Shown: one piece after another, positions 37,085 through 46,384 of the stretch
How positions within the stretch are numbered: position 1 is the first letter of the stretch
How the letters are laid out: every line of letters begins with the position of its first letter
NCBI GenBank assembly: GCA_016721085.1
Contig: JADKJI010000025.1
Location: forward strand, 41,826-105,825
Length of the DNA: 64,000 nucleotides
Reading direction: 5' to 3'
Source: Chitinophagaceae bacterium
GTDB lineage: Bacteria > Bacteroidota > Bacteroidia > Chitinophagales > Chitinophagaceae
Translations under genes and position numbers: made by a program
The notes under the pieces: model-generated
What the model was told of the DNA's origin: nothing
Database searches by the model: none
What the model saw: only the letters and a program-made list of their open reading frames with translations

Positions 37085-37681
37085 ATGATAAAGACAGGTA
37101 ATCCAGTAATCAGCATCTATACAGAAATGACTCCCAACCCGGAAACGATGAAATTCGTTGCCAACAAATTGTTGTATCCAGGTAAGAGTATCGATTTCCC
37201 GGATGTTGATAGCGCAAAGCCCTCTCCTTTGGCTGTTGAGCTTTTTGGTTTCCCTTTTATCAGAGCGGTTTTCATTGCCAGCAATTTTGTTACTCTCAGT
37301 AAAGTGGGGGAAACAGAATGGAGCGATGTTATTCCAACTATTCGTCAATTCCTCAAAGAATATCTCGAAGAAGGTAAACCTGTCATCAATGAAGATGAAG
37401 TAGCTGCCATGAAACAGGAAAGCAGCAATACAGTTACTGCCGACGATGATGATATAGTAAAACGCATCAAAGAACTCCTCGAAAATTATGTAAAGCCCGC
37501 GGTTGAAATGGACGGTGGTGCTATTCAGTTCAGAAGTTACGACGAAGGTGTTGTAAATCTTATGTTACAAGGAAGCTGCAGTGGATGCCCTTCTTCCATG
37601 ATCACTCTAAAAGCAGGTATTGAAGGAATGATGAAAAGAATGATACCTGAGGTGAAGGAAGTGGTGGCAGAAGCAGAATAA
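37085..37681 (+). CDS. Nfu-type Fe-S scaffold/carrier protein
   Basis: The 198-residue cytosolic protein has an N-terminal Nfu_N domain (MTPNPETMKFVANKLLYPG, FPFIRAVFIASNFVTL), an acidic linker, and a C-terminal NifU domain (VKPAVEMDGGAIQF) with the cluster-ligating CSGCPSS. Two such proteins would hold one [4Fe-4S] cluster between them and pass it to client enzymes. This two-domain layout is that of Nfu proteins in Bacteroidota and mitochondria. No other Fe-S assembly genes are in the window. It is followed by a GCAGAGACGC palindrome and an iteron element. Confidence 0.93.
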   Translation: MIKTGNPVISIYTEMTPNPETMKFVANKLLYPGKSIDFPDVDSAKPSPLAVELFGFPFIRAVFIASNFVTLSKVGETEWSDVIPTIRQFLKEYLEEGKPVINEDEVAAMKQESSNTVTADDDDIVKRIKELLENYVKPAVEMDGGAIQFRSYDEGVVNLMLQGSCSGCPSSMITLKAGIEGMMKRMIPEVKEVVAEAE

Positions 37682-37714
37682 GTTATCATAAAAGAGAGGG
37701 GGAATAATATTTTT

Positions 37715-37771
37715 AACCGCAGAGACGCGGAGACGCAGGGAATTCCTCTGCGTCTTCGCGTCTCTGCGGTT
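37715..37771. repeat. GCAGAGACGC-type palindrome
   Basis: Arms AACCGCAGAGACGCGGAG... (37715-37738) and its complement (37748-37771) pair over 24 nt with one mismatch around GGAATTCC-like sequence. Same family as 6039-6095. It could act as a terminator for the Nfu-type gene, but no T-tract follows. Confidence 0.75.
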
Positions 37772-37787
37772 ATATACATTCGAGTAA

Positions 37788-37880
37788 TAGTGTTGTATTT
37801 GGTGAGGGAAACACCAGAGAATTTGGGAAAACCCTCTTCAGATGTCATCTCCCGAGATGACATCTCGGGAGATGACATCT
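37788..37880. repeat. Palindromic iteron element, subfamily 1 with leader (copy F)
   Basis: The leader (TAGTGTTGTATTTGG, GGAAACACC, TTGGGAAAACCCTC) is followed by AGATGNCATCT units at 37840, 37855 and 37870, a 15-bp pitch with CCCG/CGGG spacers. These form a perfect inverted repeat with 19-nt arms (37841-37859, 37861-37879). It ends 28 bases before the nitrilase start codon. Confidence 0.88.
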
Positions 37881-37908
37881 CGAAAAAAATTAGCATTATC
37901 TTTATCCC

Positions 37909-38712
37909 ATGTCCTCACTCACCCTCAGCTTAGTGCAAACATCCCTTTTCTGGGAAAATAAGCAAGCCAACCTGAACATGTTGGAAGAAAAAATCATGGG
38001 CATTAAAGAGAAAACAGAAATAGTAATTCTTCCCGAAATGTTCAGCACCGGCTTTAGCATGAAGCCTGAATCATTAGCCGAATCAATGGATGGCGAAACC
38101 GTTAACTGGATGAAAAGAGTTTCTGCTAACCGGAAAATTGTACTTACCGGAAGTGTTATGATTTCGGAAGAAGGGAATTTCTATAATAGACTTATCTGGG
38201 TTCTTCCCAATGGACAACTAGGATACTACGATAAACGCCATCTCTTTGCATATGGGGAAGAAGACAAACATTATTCTCCCGGACAAAAAAGATTTATCGC
38301 ATCAGTGAAGGGCTGGAAGATATTATTGTTAGTTTGTTACGACCTCCGATTTCCTGTATGGAGCCGCCAGCAAAGTCCCATTGATGCTGTTGAACGAAAT
38401 CCAGAATACGATCTTATCATATATGTTGCCAATTGGCCTGAAAGAAGGAATCATGCCTGGAAAACTTTGTTACAGGCAAGGGCCATCGAAAATCAATGTT
38501 ACGTTGCCGGTGTAAATAGAGTAGGGGAGGATGGAACGGGAATAGTTCATAGTGGCGATAGTATGCTGGTAGGACCATTAGGCGAAGTGATTTTTTCTGA
38601 AGCTAATAATGAAACCATCTTCACTCATACTATTCAAAGGGAAGATCTGGACGCCATAAGAAACAAACTGCCTTTCTTAAAAGACGGCGATGATTTTATC
38701 ATTCAACATTAA
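37909..38712 (+). CDS. Nitrilase-superfamily amidohydrolase (omega-amidase-like)
   Basis: The 267-residue cytosolic hydrolase has the nitrilase triad: Glu in VILPEMFSTGFS, Lys in YYDKRHLFAYGEE and Cys in LLLVCYDLRFPVWSR. The sequence pattern (MFSTGFSM, HLFAYGEE) fits the YafV/Nit2 omega-amidase branch, which removes alpha-ketoglutaramate or alpha-ketosuccinamate. The start at 37909 gives the normal N-terminus (LTLSLVQTSLFW). nagA starts 7 bases after its stop, so the two are an operon, though a metabolic link between them is not clear. Confidence 0.91.
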   Translation: MSSLTLSLVQTSLFWENKQANLNMLEEKIMGIKEKTEIVILPEMFSTGFSMKPESLAESMDGETVNWMKRVSANRKIVLTGSVMISEEGNFYNRLIWVLPNGQLGYYDKRHLFAYGEEDKHYSPGQKRFIASVKGWKILLLVCYDLRFPVWSRQQSPIDAVERNPEYDLIIYVANWPERRNHAWKTLLQARAIENQCYVAGVNRVGEDGTGIVHSGDSMLVGPLGEVIFSEANNETIFTHTIQREDLDAIRNKLPFLKDGDDFIIQH

Positions 38713-38719
38713 TCAATTC

Positions 38720-39811
38720 ATGGGCACAGCATATTTCAATGGAAGAATATTTGATGGCAGCATATTTCATGAGGATAAGGCATTATTGGTGAAAGAAGGA
38801 GTTGTAGCGGGAATGGTCACTAATGCCGACATCCCCTCTAGCTACACCAAGATTGATTTAAAAGGGAATTCGCTCGCTCCTTCCTTAATAGACCTTCAGA
38901 TATATGGTGGTAATGGTAAGATGTTTTCACAGGAAACAACTATTGAATCAATAAAAGCTACATATGAATATTGTAAATCAGGAGGTGCTTCTTCCTTTAT
39001 GATTACCATTGCCACTAATAGTATTGAAAAATTTGTTGAAGGAATGGGAGTTGTTAGGGAATATTGGAAACAGGGAGGAAAAGGGTTGCTCGGCTTACAT
39101 ATGGAAGGTCCCTATCTGAACCCTGCAAAAAAAGGGGCACATGTAGAATCCTTTCTTAAAAAGCCAACCATTGAAGAAGTAACAATGCTTTTGGAAAAAG
39201 GCGGTGATGTACTCAAAATGATGACTATTGCTCCTGAATGCTGTGATACCGCTGTAATAAAACTGTTGCAGGATAATGGCGTATTGGTTTCTGCTGGTCA
39301 TACAAATGCAACTTATGATATAGCAACAAAGGCCTTCAATGAAGGAATACCTGTAGCTACTCATTTATATAACGCCATGTCTTCACTTATGCATCGGGCA
39401 CCGGGTGTTGTGGGTGCAATATTTGATCATCCAACAGTAATGAGTAGTGTGGTATGCGATGGCATACATGCCGATTTTGCAGCAGTTCGAATTGCCAAAA
39501 ACATAATGAAAGAAAGGCTATTCTTTATTACTGATGCAGTAGCAGAAACTAAAAATGGCGATTATGTGCATCTTTTTAAAGGTGATCATTTCGCATTACC
39601 CGACGGAACATTATCTGGTTCATCATTGACCATGATGAAATGTGTGCAGAATGGAGTTGAAAAATTAGGAATCAGTTTGGAAGAATCTCTATGTATGGCC
39701 AGCAGATACCCTGCAAGTTTATTGACTGGACCTGTAAGAGGAGTGTTTCAACCAGGAGCTGTTGCCGATGTCGTTGTATTCAATGAAAAGTTTGAATTAA
39801 TCGACTTATAA
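38720..39811 (+). CDS. nagA: N-acetylglucosamine-6-phosphate deacetylase
   Basis: This enzyme (EC 3.5.1.25) removes acetate from GlcNAc-6-phosphate in amino-sugar catabolism and cell-wall recycling. The 363-residue product has a TIM-barrel amidohydrolase core: LHMEGPYLNPAKKGAH (metal Glu), SAGHTNA, THLYNAMSSLMHRAPG, VVCDGIHAD and the catalytic Asp in FFITDAV. Start at 38720 (MGTAYFNGRIF); an in-frame start at 38690 would overlap the nitrilase gene by 23 bases. No nagB is in the window. Confidence 0.95.
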   Translation: MGTAYFNGRIFDGSIFHEDKALLVKEGVVAGMVTNADIPSSYTKIDLKGNSLAPSLIDLQIYGGNGKMFSQETTIESIKATYEYCKSGGASSFMITIATNSIEKFVEGMGVVREYWKQGGKGLLGLHMEGPYLNPAKKGAHVESFLKKPTIEEVTMLLEKGGDVLKMMTIAPECCDTAVIKLLQDNGVLVSAGHTNATYDIATKAFNEGIPVATHLYNAMSSLMHRAPGVVGAIFDHPTVMSSVVCDGIHADFAAVRIAKNIMKERLFFITDAVAETKNGDYVHLFKGDHFALPDGTLSGSSLTMMKCVQNGVEKLGISLEESLCMASRYPASLLTGPVRGVFQPGAVADVVVFNEKFELIDL

Positions 39812-39842
39812 TTCAGGAAGCTATTATTAAAATAACAGATCG

Positions 39843-41327
39843 TTATTTCTTTTTGGAAAGAATCAATTCCTTTACCTTCTCAGATTTAGGATCTATTCCT
39901 TTACGGATGGTTTCTGCTGTTGGTGCTACCTCAATATCAGGAATAATACCTCTTCCTTCTGCAACAGCATTTTTATCCATCACCAATCGAAATAAAGGTA
40001 GCCTGAAACGTACGCCAGTATTAGGAAGTACAACATCGGGAATCATCCAGGCATTATTACCATAAGAACCACCTCCGGTTTCTTCACCAATAATCACAAC
40101 ATTTTTCTGATGCTGCAAAGATTTAGCAAAAATAGTAGTAGCGGAAAAAGAATTCCCCCCTATGATAATGTAGATATTACCGTTAAAGTGATTCTTTTTA
40201 CGGGGCTTGAAATAATGTCTTTCAAAATAACCAAAATGGTAATTGCCATCTTTTGCTTTATGTGTAATAAAAAGCATTCCTAGCCTATAAAATAAGTGCT
40301 TCTTGATATATCGGTTATACGGTCCTGACCTGTGAACAGCATATAAAGAATCTGCTAACTTGAATTTCTTGTCAATAAGAAACTGAGTGAGCATGGTTGA
40401 TAAGCCGGCATCACCGCCTCCATTTGCACGAACATCAATTACCAGATTCTGAATATTATTTTCTTTGATGGTCCTGAAACTTTCGTTGAAAAATGGTCTC
40501 AACTTATTTCCCTTTGCAAAAGTATTCAAGGTCATATACGCAGAAGAAAGAGTAGTATCAATCTGTACGTTTCTTGCAGCATTCACAAAATTTTCCCTGG
40601 GTTGGTTTCGGGGTACAGTCTGCTCGCGAGGTGGGCGAACTGTTGATGTATCTCTTATTGGAGTAAATACCGGTAGCTGTGTGTGCTTTTCATTACCACT
40701 CCTGTCAATATACGTGATATCAAAAGTTTTGGGAAGCCCTAATACATTCTTGTATAAAGTTCCGAATGAGCCTCTTGAACTAAGGGCCTGATACTTTCCG
40801 TTAATAGAATTCCCATCTGAAATAACATAATGAAAGAAAGTGTCAGTGAATTGATGAGTACTTATGCCATTGATGCTTTTAATAACTGTACCTCTTCGAA
40901 GCACACTGTCTTTTCTATCAAGACTTGCAATAACAGCCATGGAATCGGGCCAAACCTTTAGACTTAATGGAAAAAGGTTCAATCGTGCAGTGTCAATATA
41001 TTTGTTATACTTTTTTGATGGTTGAATGGCAGTATGTCCGCAATGGATATTGTTACTCACATATTGCAGGATATTCCTGAATTCAGTTTCAGTAAGAGAA
41101 TCTGAAAGTTTACTGAATCCTTCATCAAAATACAGATCAAATTTTTCTTTTGGAGTAAACCAGTAAATACCTGGATGATAATGTTCAAGTATACCTCTGA
41201 ACACACGATAGTCTTCCTGCAGAATGGCAGGGGCGATCTTTTGTGTAGGTGACACCTGATGTTTGCTACTGACGCAAGATGTAATCAAAAACATCAGGAC
41301 CAGTGCAGGTAAAATTCGGTTTTTCAT
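39843..41327 (-). CDS. S41-family peptidase, predicted lipoprotein
   Basis: The 494-residue product has a lipoprotein signal (MFLITSCVSS), a helical N-terminal region, a PDZ-like part (LRRGTVIKSINGI) and a tail-specific protease core. NLVIDVRANGGGDAG precedes the strand, the nucleophile Ser lies in GGNSFSATTIFA, and VVIIGEETGGGSYGNN carries the next conserved block. It probably processes or degrades periplasmic proteins. It lies 17 bases downstream of thiL on the same strand, so is likely co-transcribed, without an obvious functional tie. Confidence 0.88.
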   Translation of the reverse strand: MKNRILPALVLMFLITSCVSSKHQVSPTQKIAPAILQEDYRVFRGILEHYHPGIYWFTPKEKFDLYFDEGFSKLSDSLTETEFRNILQYVSNNIHCGHTAIQPSKKYNKYIDTARLNLFPLSLKVWPDSMAVIASLDRKDSVLRRGTVIKSINGISTHQFTDTFFHYVISDGNSINGKYQALSSRGSFGTLYKNVLGLPKTFDITYIDRSGNEKHTQLPVFTPIRDTSTVRPPREQTVPRNQPRENFVNAARNVQIDTTLSSAYMTLNTFAKGNKLRPFFNESFRTIKENNIQNLVIDVRANGGGDAGLSTMLTQFLIDKKFKLADSLYAVHRSGPYNRYIKKHLFYRLGMLFITHKAKDGNYHFGYFERHYFKPRKKNHFNGNIYIIIGGNSFSATTIFAKSLQHQKNVVIIGEETGGGSYGNNAWMIPDVVLPNTGVRFRLPLFRLVMDKNAVAEGRGIIPDIEVAPTAETIRKGIDPKSEKVKELILSKKK

Positions 41328-41344
41328 CTATTGGTTTCCAAAAA

Positions 41345-42382
41345 CTATCTGTTTTTAAATGCATTCCACCCTTGGGCGGTAATGGCGTGCTTATTGCCTC
41401 CTTTAGTGATAATATGGGCGCCTTCTGAGGCTTCTGTCATATACCCTATTACACTTATTTGCTCATTTAAAACGAGTTTATCGTATTCAGATTGCGGCAA
41501 TGTGAATAAGAGTTCATAATCTTCACCACCACTCAATGCGCAGGCAGTCGGGTCTATCTCGAATTTATAGGCTGCAGCCTTCATGTCTTCGCTAACAGGT
41601 ATTTTTTCTTCATAAATCTGGCATCCAACGCCACTCTGTTCACAAATATGAAGGATTTCGGAACTTAGTCCGTCGCTGATATCCATCATTGATGTGGGCT
41701 GAATATCACTATCTGCCAAAAATTGAATGATATCTTTTCTTGCCTCTGGTTTTAATAAACGGCCAATAACATAAGCCTCCCCTTCCAGATCGGGCTGTAC
41801 ACCGGGACTTTCCAGAAAAATCCTTTTTTCCCTTTCTAAAAATAGTAATCCAACATAAGCTGCTCCCAAATCACCAGTGCAACACAAGAGATCGCCCTTT
41901 TTGGCTCCGCTTCTTTTTACATATTTATCTGGGGCTACTTCACCAATGGCTGTTACAGAAATTACGAACCCTTTTTTAGATGTACAGGTATCACCGCCAA
42001 CTAAATCAACTCCGTATTGATCACAAGCAGCATAAACCCCTTCATAAAATTCTTCCAATGCTTCCAGGCTAAATCGGTTACTCAATCCAATTGATAAAGT
42101 GATTTGCGTTGGAATAGCATTCATAGCATAGATATCACTCACATTAACCACCACACTTTTATATCCCAGATGTTTTAATGGAGTGTAGGAAAGGTCAAAA
42201 TGTACCCCTTCCAACAATAGATCTGTTGTAATCACAGTTTGCTTACCGAAGTGGTCTATAACGGCTGCATCATCTCCAACACCTAATATGGTGGAGACGT
42301 TTTGTATATCAATATTCTTTGTAAGATGATGGATAAGTCCGAACTCACCCATGCTGCTGACATCTGTATGCTGTTCACTCAT
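41345..42382 (-). CDS. thiL: Thiamine-monophosphate kinase
   Basis: This enzyme (EC 2.7.4.16) phosphorylates thiamine monophosphate to the active cofactor thiamine diphosphate in the cytosol. The 345-residue product belongs to the AIR-synthase/PurM superfamily. Motifs in order are GEFGLIHHL, GVGDDAAVI, TTDLLLEGVHF, NVSDIYAMNA, LVGGDTCTS, MDISDGLSSE and LSGGEDYELLFT, all typical of ThiL. It heads a pair with the S41 peptidase gene. No other thiamine biosynthesis genes are in the window. Confidence 0.96.
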   Translation of the reverse strand: MSEQHTDVSSMGEFGLIHHLTKNIDIQNVSTILGVGDDAAVIDHFGKQTVITTDLLLEGVHFDLSYTPLKHLGYKSVVVNVSDIYAMNAIPTQITLSIGLSNRFSLEALEEFYEGVYAACDQYGVDLVGGDTCTSKKGFVISVTAIGEVAPDKYVKRSGAKKGDLLCCTGDLGAAYVGLLFLEREKRIFLESPGVQPDLEGEAYVIGRLLKPEARKDIIQFLADSDIQPTSMMDISDGLSSEILHICEQSGVGCQIYEEKIPVSEDMKAAAYKFEIDPTACALSGGEDYELLFTLPQSEYDKLVLNEQISVIGYMTEASEGAHIITKGGNKHAITAQGWNAFKNR

Positions 42383-42474
42383 AATAGTAAAATACTTCGT
42401 TGCGAAGATACTTACAATTATACAGGTAGCCGAACCGGGGCTTTTTGATATCTAATGAGGAAATTTGAGAATTT

Positions 42475-42999
42475 CTATGCTCCTTCGCAGAGTTTCCGAA
42501 GGTTATCAAGGCCTTCTTCAAATTGTTTATTCAGGCCTTTTACAATCATAGGGCCCATGAGGCGGGCTATTGGTAATGGCAGTGGACCATTATTCGACCA
42601 GGTAACTTTTGTTTCTCCTTCTCCCCATTCCTCAAATTGCCAATCATCGCTGGCTTTTGATTTAAAGGGTTTGAAAAATTCGAGATTGAAATGAACATGA
42701 TGGTTATCAATATCTCTTATGGTCAATTGTCCTTCGCCTACTTTCTTCCCCTGCCAGGCGTACCGATGGCCAATAGTTTTTGGCTCCCCTGTAATAGTTC
42801 CTTTTGCTCCCGGATCCGATTGCTGCCATGGATTCCATTTGGAGTATTGATTTAGGTCAGCCACATTATTTAAAACGGTTACTACCGATTTCTTTATGAT
42901 TGCATTCTTTTCAACATGGTATTTTCCGGGCAGCATCAGGGCAATTATCATTAGTGTGGCAAAAAGGCCCAGCACAATCAAAAGTATAGTTAATAGCAT
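42475..42999 (-). CDS. SRPBCC (START/Bet v1-like) family protein
   Basis: The 174-residue protein starts with one hydrophobic segment (LLTILLIVLGLFATLMIIAL), then a polyketide-cyclase/SRPBCC domain: VLNNVADLNQYSKWNPWQQS, GHRYAWQGKKVGEGQL and EWGEGETKVTWSNNG. The domain makes a hydrophobic ligand cavity; no ligand or reaction is known. The membrane anchor is typical of this Bacteroidota subgroup. It stands alone between thiL and repeat-containing intergenic sequence. Confidence 0.82.
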   Translation of the reverse strand: MLLTILLIVLGLFATLMIIALMLPGKYHVEKNAIIKKSVVTVLNNVADLNQYSKWNPWQQSDPGAKGTITGEPKTIGHRYAWQGKKVGEGQLTIRDIDNHHVHFNLEFFKPFKSKASDDWQFEEWGEGETKVTWSNNGPLPLPIARLMGPMIVKGLNKQFEEGLDNLRKLCEGA

Positions 43000-43088
43000 G
43001 GCAGCATTTTTTGGAAGTTAGGAATTTCTTTTGAATGCTGGTGATAATAACCGGGAAGGCGGAAATATGCTTTATTTAAAATCACTAT

Positions 43089-43115
43089 AACCGCAGAGAC
43101 GCGGAGACGCAGGGA
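43089..43115. repeat. Half GCAGAGACGC element
   Basis: AACCGCAGAGACGCGGAG followed by ACGCAGGGA matches the left arm of the palindrome at 37715 but the right arm is missing. Confidence 0.65.
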
Positions 43116-43153
43116 ATATCTAAATATAAAAAGGCCAACTATTAGTATGTCCT

Positions 43154-43240
43154 TTGGAACTTCTTGAACCTTTTGAACTATCTAAACCTAATCCGGGTGC
43201 AACACCTCAGAACCTTAAACCTTAAACTTTGAACCCTTAA
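43154..43240. repeat. Dispersed AACCTTTTGAAC / AACCTTAAACC repeat
   Basis: Reverse-complement relative of the 12412-12480 repeat: AACTTCTTGAACCTTTTGAAC, then AACCTTAAACCTTAAAC. It abuts the 3' end of the next gene. Simple-sequence intergenic repeat. Confidence 0.5.
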
Positions 43241-43245
43241 ACCTC

Positions 43246-43918
43246 TCAGATCCACCAAGCCATCAACATCCCCAACGCCCCAACAATATACCCCTGGTTT
43301 ATTTCAAGACGGCTATGATCAGAAACAATGAAACGGGCTGTTCCTACTAAACCAGCAATTAATATTGCTATTGATAGATAAAGTCCACTGGCATGATCGT
43401 CTGTGAAGGAAAATAAAAACATGAAAGCAATCAATCCGCCCATTGCAGTTGTGTGCATACTGATCTTGCTATTGATATTTATGATCCAGGCACCACAGAC
43501 TCCAAAAAAAGCCCCTTGTAAAAAACTAATAAAAGCTTCCGGATTATCTGGCTGGCGGCTCATAGCATACCATCCCCAGAAATAAAAAATGATTGCCGAT
43601 GCATACGGTATGATACGCTCCTTCGAAGTTCTTAACTGTAAAGAATTAATCAGCTTCAACTGCCACATCAGGAATACTGCGAATCCAGGTATGAATGTCA
43701 TATTGAAGAAAATAGAAACCGCTCTTTGCAATTTCAGAAGCGTTGGGAATCCAGCAAAAAGGTAAGGATGTACAAAAGCAGGTACAGCGTTACATATACT
43801 GGAATAAATAAAGGATGGAATACCCAGGAAAGTAGCTTACCAAAAACCTCAACAATTTCGGATGCTCTGTTGCAGCAGCTTGAGTAGTTGTTATTGTATC
43901 GGAACTGATATCAGCCAT
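43246..43918 (-). CDS. Multi-pass membrane protein of unknown function (two frameshifts)
   Basis: The reconstructed product of about 223 residues has around six hydrophobic segments. From ATG 43918 it reads MADISSDTITTT, then needs one extra base in the TTT at 43856-43858 to give IVEVFGKLLSWVFHPLFIPV. A second extra base near 43790 gives NAVPAFVHPYLFAGF. From 43731 the rest is open (FNMTFIPGFAVFLMW, RIIPYASAIIFYFWGWYAM, GGLIAFMFLF, SDHSRLEINQGYIVG). Conserved Bacteroidota membrane family; the ending resembles PAP2-like proteins but no phosphatase motif is seen. Its start lies 3 bases beyond the rpoN stop, so it follows rpoN in one transcript. Confidence 0.75.
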
Positions 43919-43921
43919 TTT

Positions 43922-45409
43922 TTATAATTCTTTACGAAGACGGGCTACCGGAATATTCAATTGTTCCCGGTATTTTGCCACTGTTCTACGGGCAATATTA
44001 TAACCTTTTTCCTGAAGTAACTCTGTCAAACGCTCATCACTGAGAGGTTTTCTTTTACTTTCTGCTTCAATCAGGTTACTCAGTATCTTTTTAACTTCCC
44101 GGGTAGAAACTTCCTCCCCGCTATCAGTACTTAATGATTCGCTGAAGAAGAATTTCAGCCGATACGTACCGAATTCAGTCTGCACAAATTTGCTATTAGC
44201 CACCCGGCTTACCGTGGAAATATCGAGATGCGTTCTTTCGGCAATATCTTTCAGGATCATTGGGCGCAAGGAGGTTTCATCCCCTGTAAGGAAAAACTCG
44301 TGCTGATAATCAAGAATGGTTTGCATTACACTGCTTAATGTATGCTGACGTTGTTTGATGGCATCAATAAACCATTTTGCGGCATCTATTTTCTGCTTGA
44401 TGAACAATACGGCTTCCTTCTGTCTCTTATCCTTCTTACTACCACGATCGTATTCTTTCAGCATATCACGGTATCCTTCGCTGATACGAAGGTCAGGAGC
44501 ATTCCTAGAATTAAGGGTCAGCTCCAGTTTACCGGCATTATTATATATGAAGAAGTCGGGTACCACATAGGTTTCGCCCTTATTAGTATCAGAATGATTT
44601 CCCCTTGGCTTCGGATTAAGTTTGATAATCTGGTTGATGACATCTTTCAATCCATCATCATCTATGCCCAGTCCACGCTGTATCTTTTCGTAATGCTTTT
44701 TTGTAAACTCGTCGAAGTATTCTTCAATAGCCTCAATGGCCTTATCCACTTTTTTCCCTGCCAGTTTTAATCTTTTCAATTGTATGAGAAGGCATTCCTG
44801 CAGGTTGCGGGCTGCAACACCAGGTGGGTCGAATTTCTGGATTAACAAAATCATCTTCTCTACTTCTTCTTCAGTACAATCCACATTCTGTCTGAAAGCA
44901 AGGTCATCTACAATGGCAGCAGTTTCACGACGCAGATAGCCATCATCATCAATACTTCCTACCACCTGTTCAGCTATGCGAAGTTCTCTATCTTCCATAC
45001 GCATCAATCCCAATTGCTCTAGAAGATGCTCATGGAAAGATGTTTCAGTTTTATGAGGGCTCACCTTTCCTTCATCGGCTTCTGGATAATTATCGTCGCG
45101 CAGCTTATATTCTGCTATATCGTCGTCGCCTTCTGAAACATACTCGCTGATATCGATATTATCGTATTCCTCTTCACTACCTTCACTTTCGAAATCGTCG
45201 GCGCTTTCATCAAATTCATCAGCAATGTCGTTGGCAAATTCGTCCTCGTGGGTGTCTTCAGAGAGCTCAAGGGCTGGGTTTTCCTCCATTTCCTCCTTAA
45301 TCCGTTCTTCGAGTATAGCCGTAGGTACTTGCAGCAGCTTCATTAACTGAATCTGCTGGGGCGACAGCTTTTGGAGGAGTTTCTGGTGTAGGCCTTGACT
45401 TAAAGACAT
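43922..45409 (-). CDS. rpoN: RNA polymerase sigma-54 factor
   Basis: Sigma-54 directs polymerase to -24/-12 promoters and needs AAA+ activators. The 495-residue product has the Gln/Leu-rich activator-interacting region (LSPQQIQLMKLLQVP, MEENPALE), a strongly acidic linker (many Glu/Asp, about residues 45-130), the core-binding domain (RNLQECLLIQLKRL, LNPKPRG), a helix-turn-helix and the RpoN box ARRTVAKYRE. It ends NIPVARLRKEL. Start taken at 45409 (MSLSQGLHQKLLQ), the usual N-terminus; 45442 is a possible longer start. No bEBP activator is in the window. Confidence 0.95.
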   Translation of the reverse strand: MSLSQGLHQKLLQKLSPQQIQLMKLLQVPTAILEERIKEEMEENPALELSEDTHEDEFANDIADEFDESADDFESEGSEEEYDNIDISEYVSEGDDDIAEYKLRDDNYPEADEGKVSPHKTETSFHEHLLEQLGLMRMEDRELRIAEQVVGSIDDDGYLRRETAAIVDDLAFRQNVDCTEEEVEKMILLIQKFDPPGVAARNLQECLLIQLKRLKLAGKKVDKAIEAIEEYFDEFTKKHYEKIQRGLGIDDDGLKDVINQIIKLNPKPRGNHSDTNKGETYVVPDFFIYNNAGKLELTLNSRNAPDLRISEGYRDMLKEYDRGSKKDKRQKEAVLFIKQKIDAAKWFIDAIKQRQHTLSSVMQTILDYQHEFFLTGDETSLRPMILKDIAERTHLDISTVSRVANSKFVQTEFGTYRLKFFFSESLSTDSGEEVSTREVKKILSNLIEAESKRKPLSDERLTELLQEKGYNIARRTVAKYREQLNIPVARLRKEL

Positions 45410-45514
45410 GGTTGTCAGGGGTTTTTCCTGTGGAAGTCCCAAAAATAAATTTTAAAAATCGGGCGATTCCACAAAAATCAGGCCGTAAATTTACATATTA
45501 ATTCAAGACACTGA

Positions 45515-45859
45515 TTGCAACGATTTTATAAAATTATTGTTGTGTTGGCCCTGTTAAATGGGAAAGAGGCAAGTTCACAGTCTTTTCAAGGCCTCTTGTC
45601 TGATACTTCAGGCAGAATCAAAACACAGGTTCCTATCCTCAAAAAGCAAGGCTTGAATCAATGGGCCAGCCCAATTTCATTTCCGGCTGCTTCAATACCT
45701 GTAAAACCAGGTTTCATTCTGGCTTCTGATTACTATACTCGCAATCTGGCATTTTTCTGCAAGCAGGAACTCATCTTTGAAAAGAAAACGACTATCCCCT
45801 TAAGGTTTCGGTTAGGCTCACTTGATTATACTAATCGTTTGGAAGGAAAAAAGTACTGA
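45515..45859 (+). CDS. Small exported protein of unknown function
   Basis: The 114-residue frame opens at TTG 45515 with a signal-like segment (FYKIIVVLALLNG, then SSQSFQG). A low-complexity middle leads to YYTRNLAFFCKQELIFEKKT and IPLRFRLGSLDYTNRLEGKK. The FFCKQEL...RFRLGSLDY...LEGK pattern recurs in small uncharacterised proteins of Chitinophagaceae, to my knowledge without a function. The TTG start and absence of neighbours lower certainty about the 5' end. It faces away from rpoN. Confidence 0.62.
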   Translation: MQRFYKIIVVLALLNGKEASSQSFQGLLSDTSGRIKTQVPILKKQGLNQWASPISFPAASIPVKPGFILASDYYTRNLAFFCKQELIFEKKTTIPLRFRLGSLDYTNRLEGKKY

Positions 45860-46384
45860 TACCAAGTTTATAAAAATATGGTGTTTACGTACATGGCTTA
45901 CATTAAAACTTCCTAAGCCGAAAAAATATTAGGAACATTATAGCCGTTACTTCCAACCGAAACTCCAGCACCAAATAAAGAAACTTACTAGTTTAATAAA
46001 AAAAATATAGGCACTACAAACCTTAGATGAAAATTCTGAGATTTCAATAGATGTTATCATCTATTTCTTACTTAATAGTATAACGAATAAGTCAATCCCA
46101 GAAAAAAATAAATTCCATATGTTGGAAATCTTTCCAGTAAAAGGAATTTTCCACTCCTACTCAAATATATAATAGCCTAACAATCAACTTAAATAAAAAT
46201 AGAAGCTTTAAAAAGGCCAATTGAAAAGTAAAAGGTAAATGGTACAAATAAAAACAAGGGTTTTCACTTATTAATTCTACCTATTAATATTTATCTATTG
46301 TATTGCAGTCTATAAAATAAAAATTAAAGTGCTGCTACCTCGTTGTATTCCAAATAATAAAAGACTTAATCCAAACTATCGAAA
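45860..46384. other. AT-rich gene-free region before the polysaccharide locus
   Basis: About 525 bases with stops in all frames and a very AT-rich composition. It presumably contains the promoter of the exopolysaccharide locus; no clear TTG / TAnnTTTG pair or stem-loop stood out. Confidence 0.45.

Noticed and set aside
37537..37896. A 119-codon minus-strand frame behind the Nfu-type gene
   Set aside because: It reads through iteron copy F and the GCAGAGACGC palindrome and then opposite the Nfu-type gene; no protein-like pattern.
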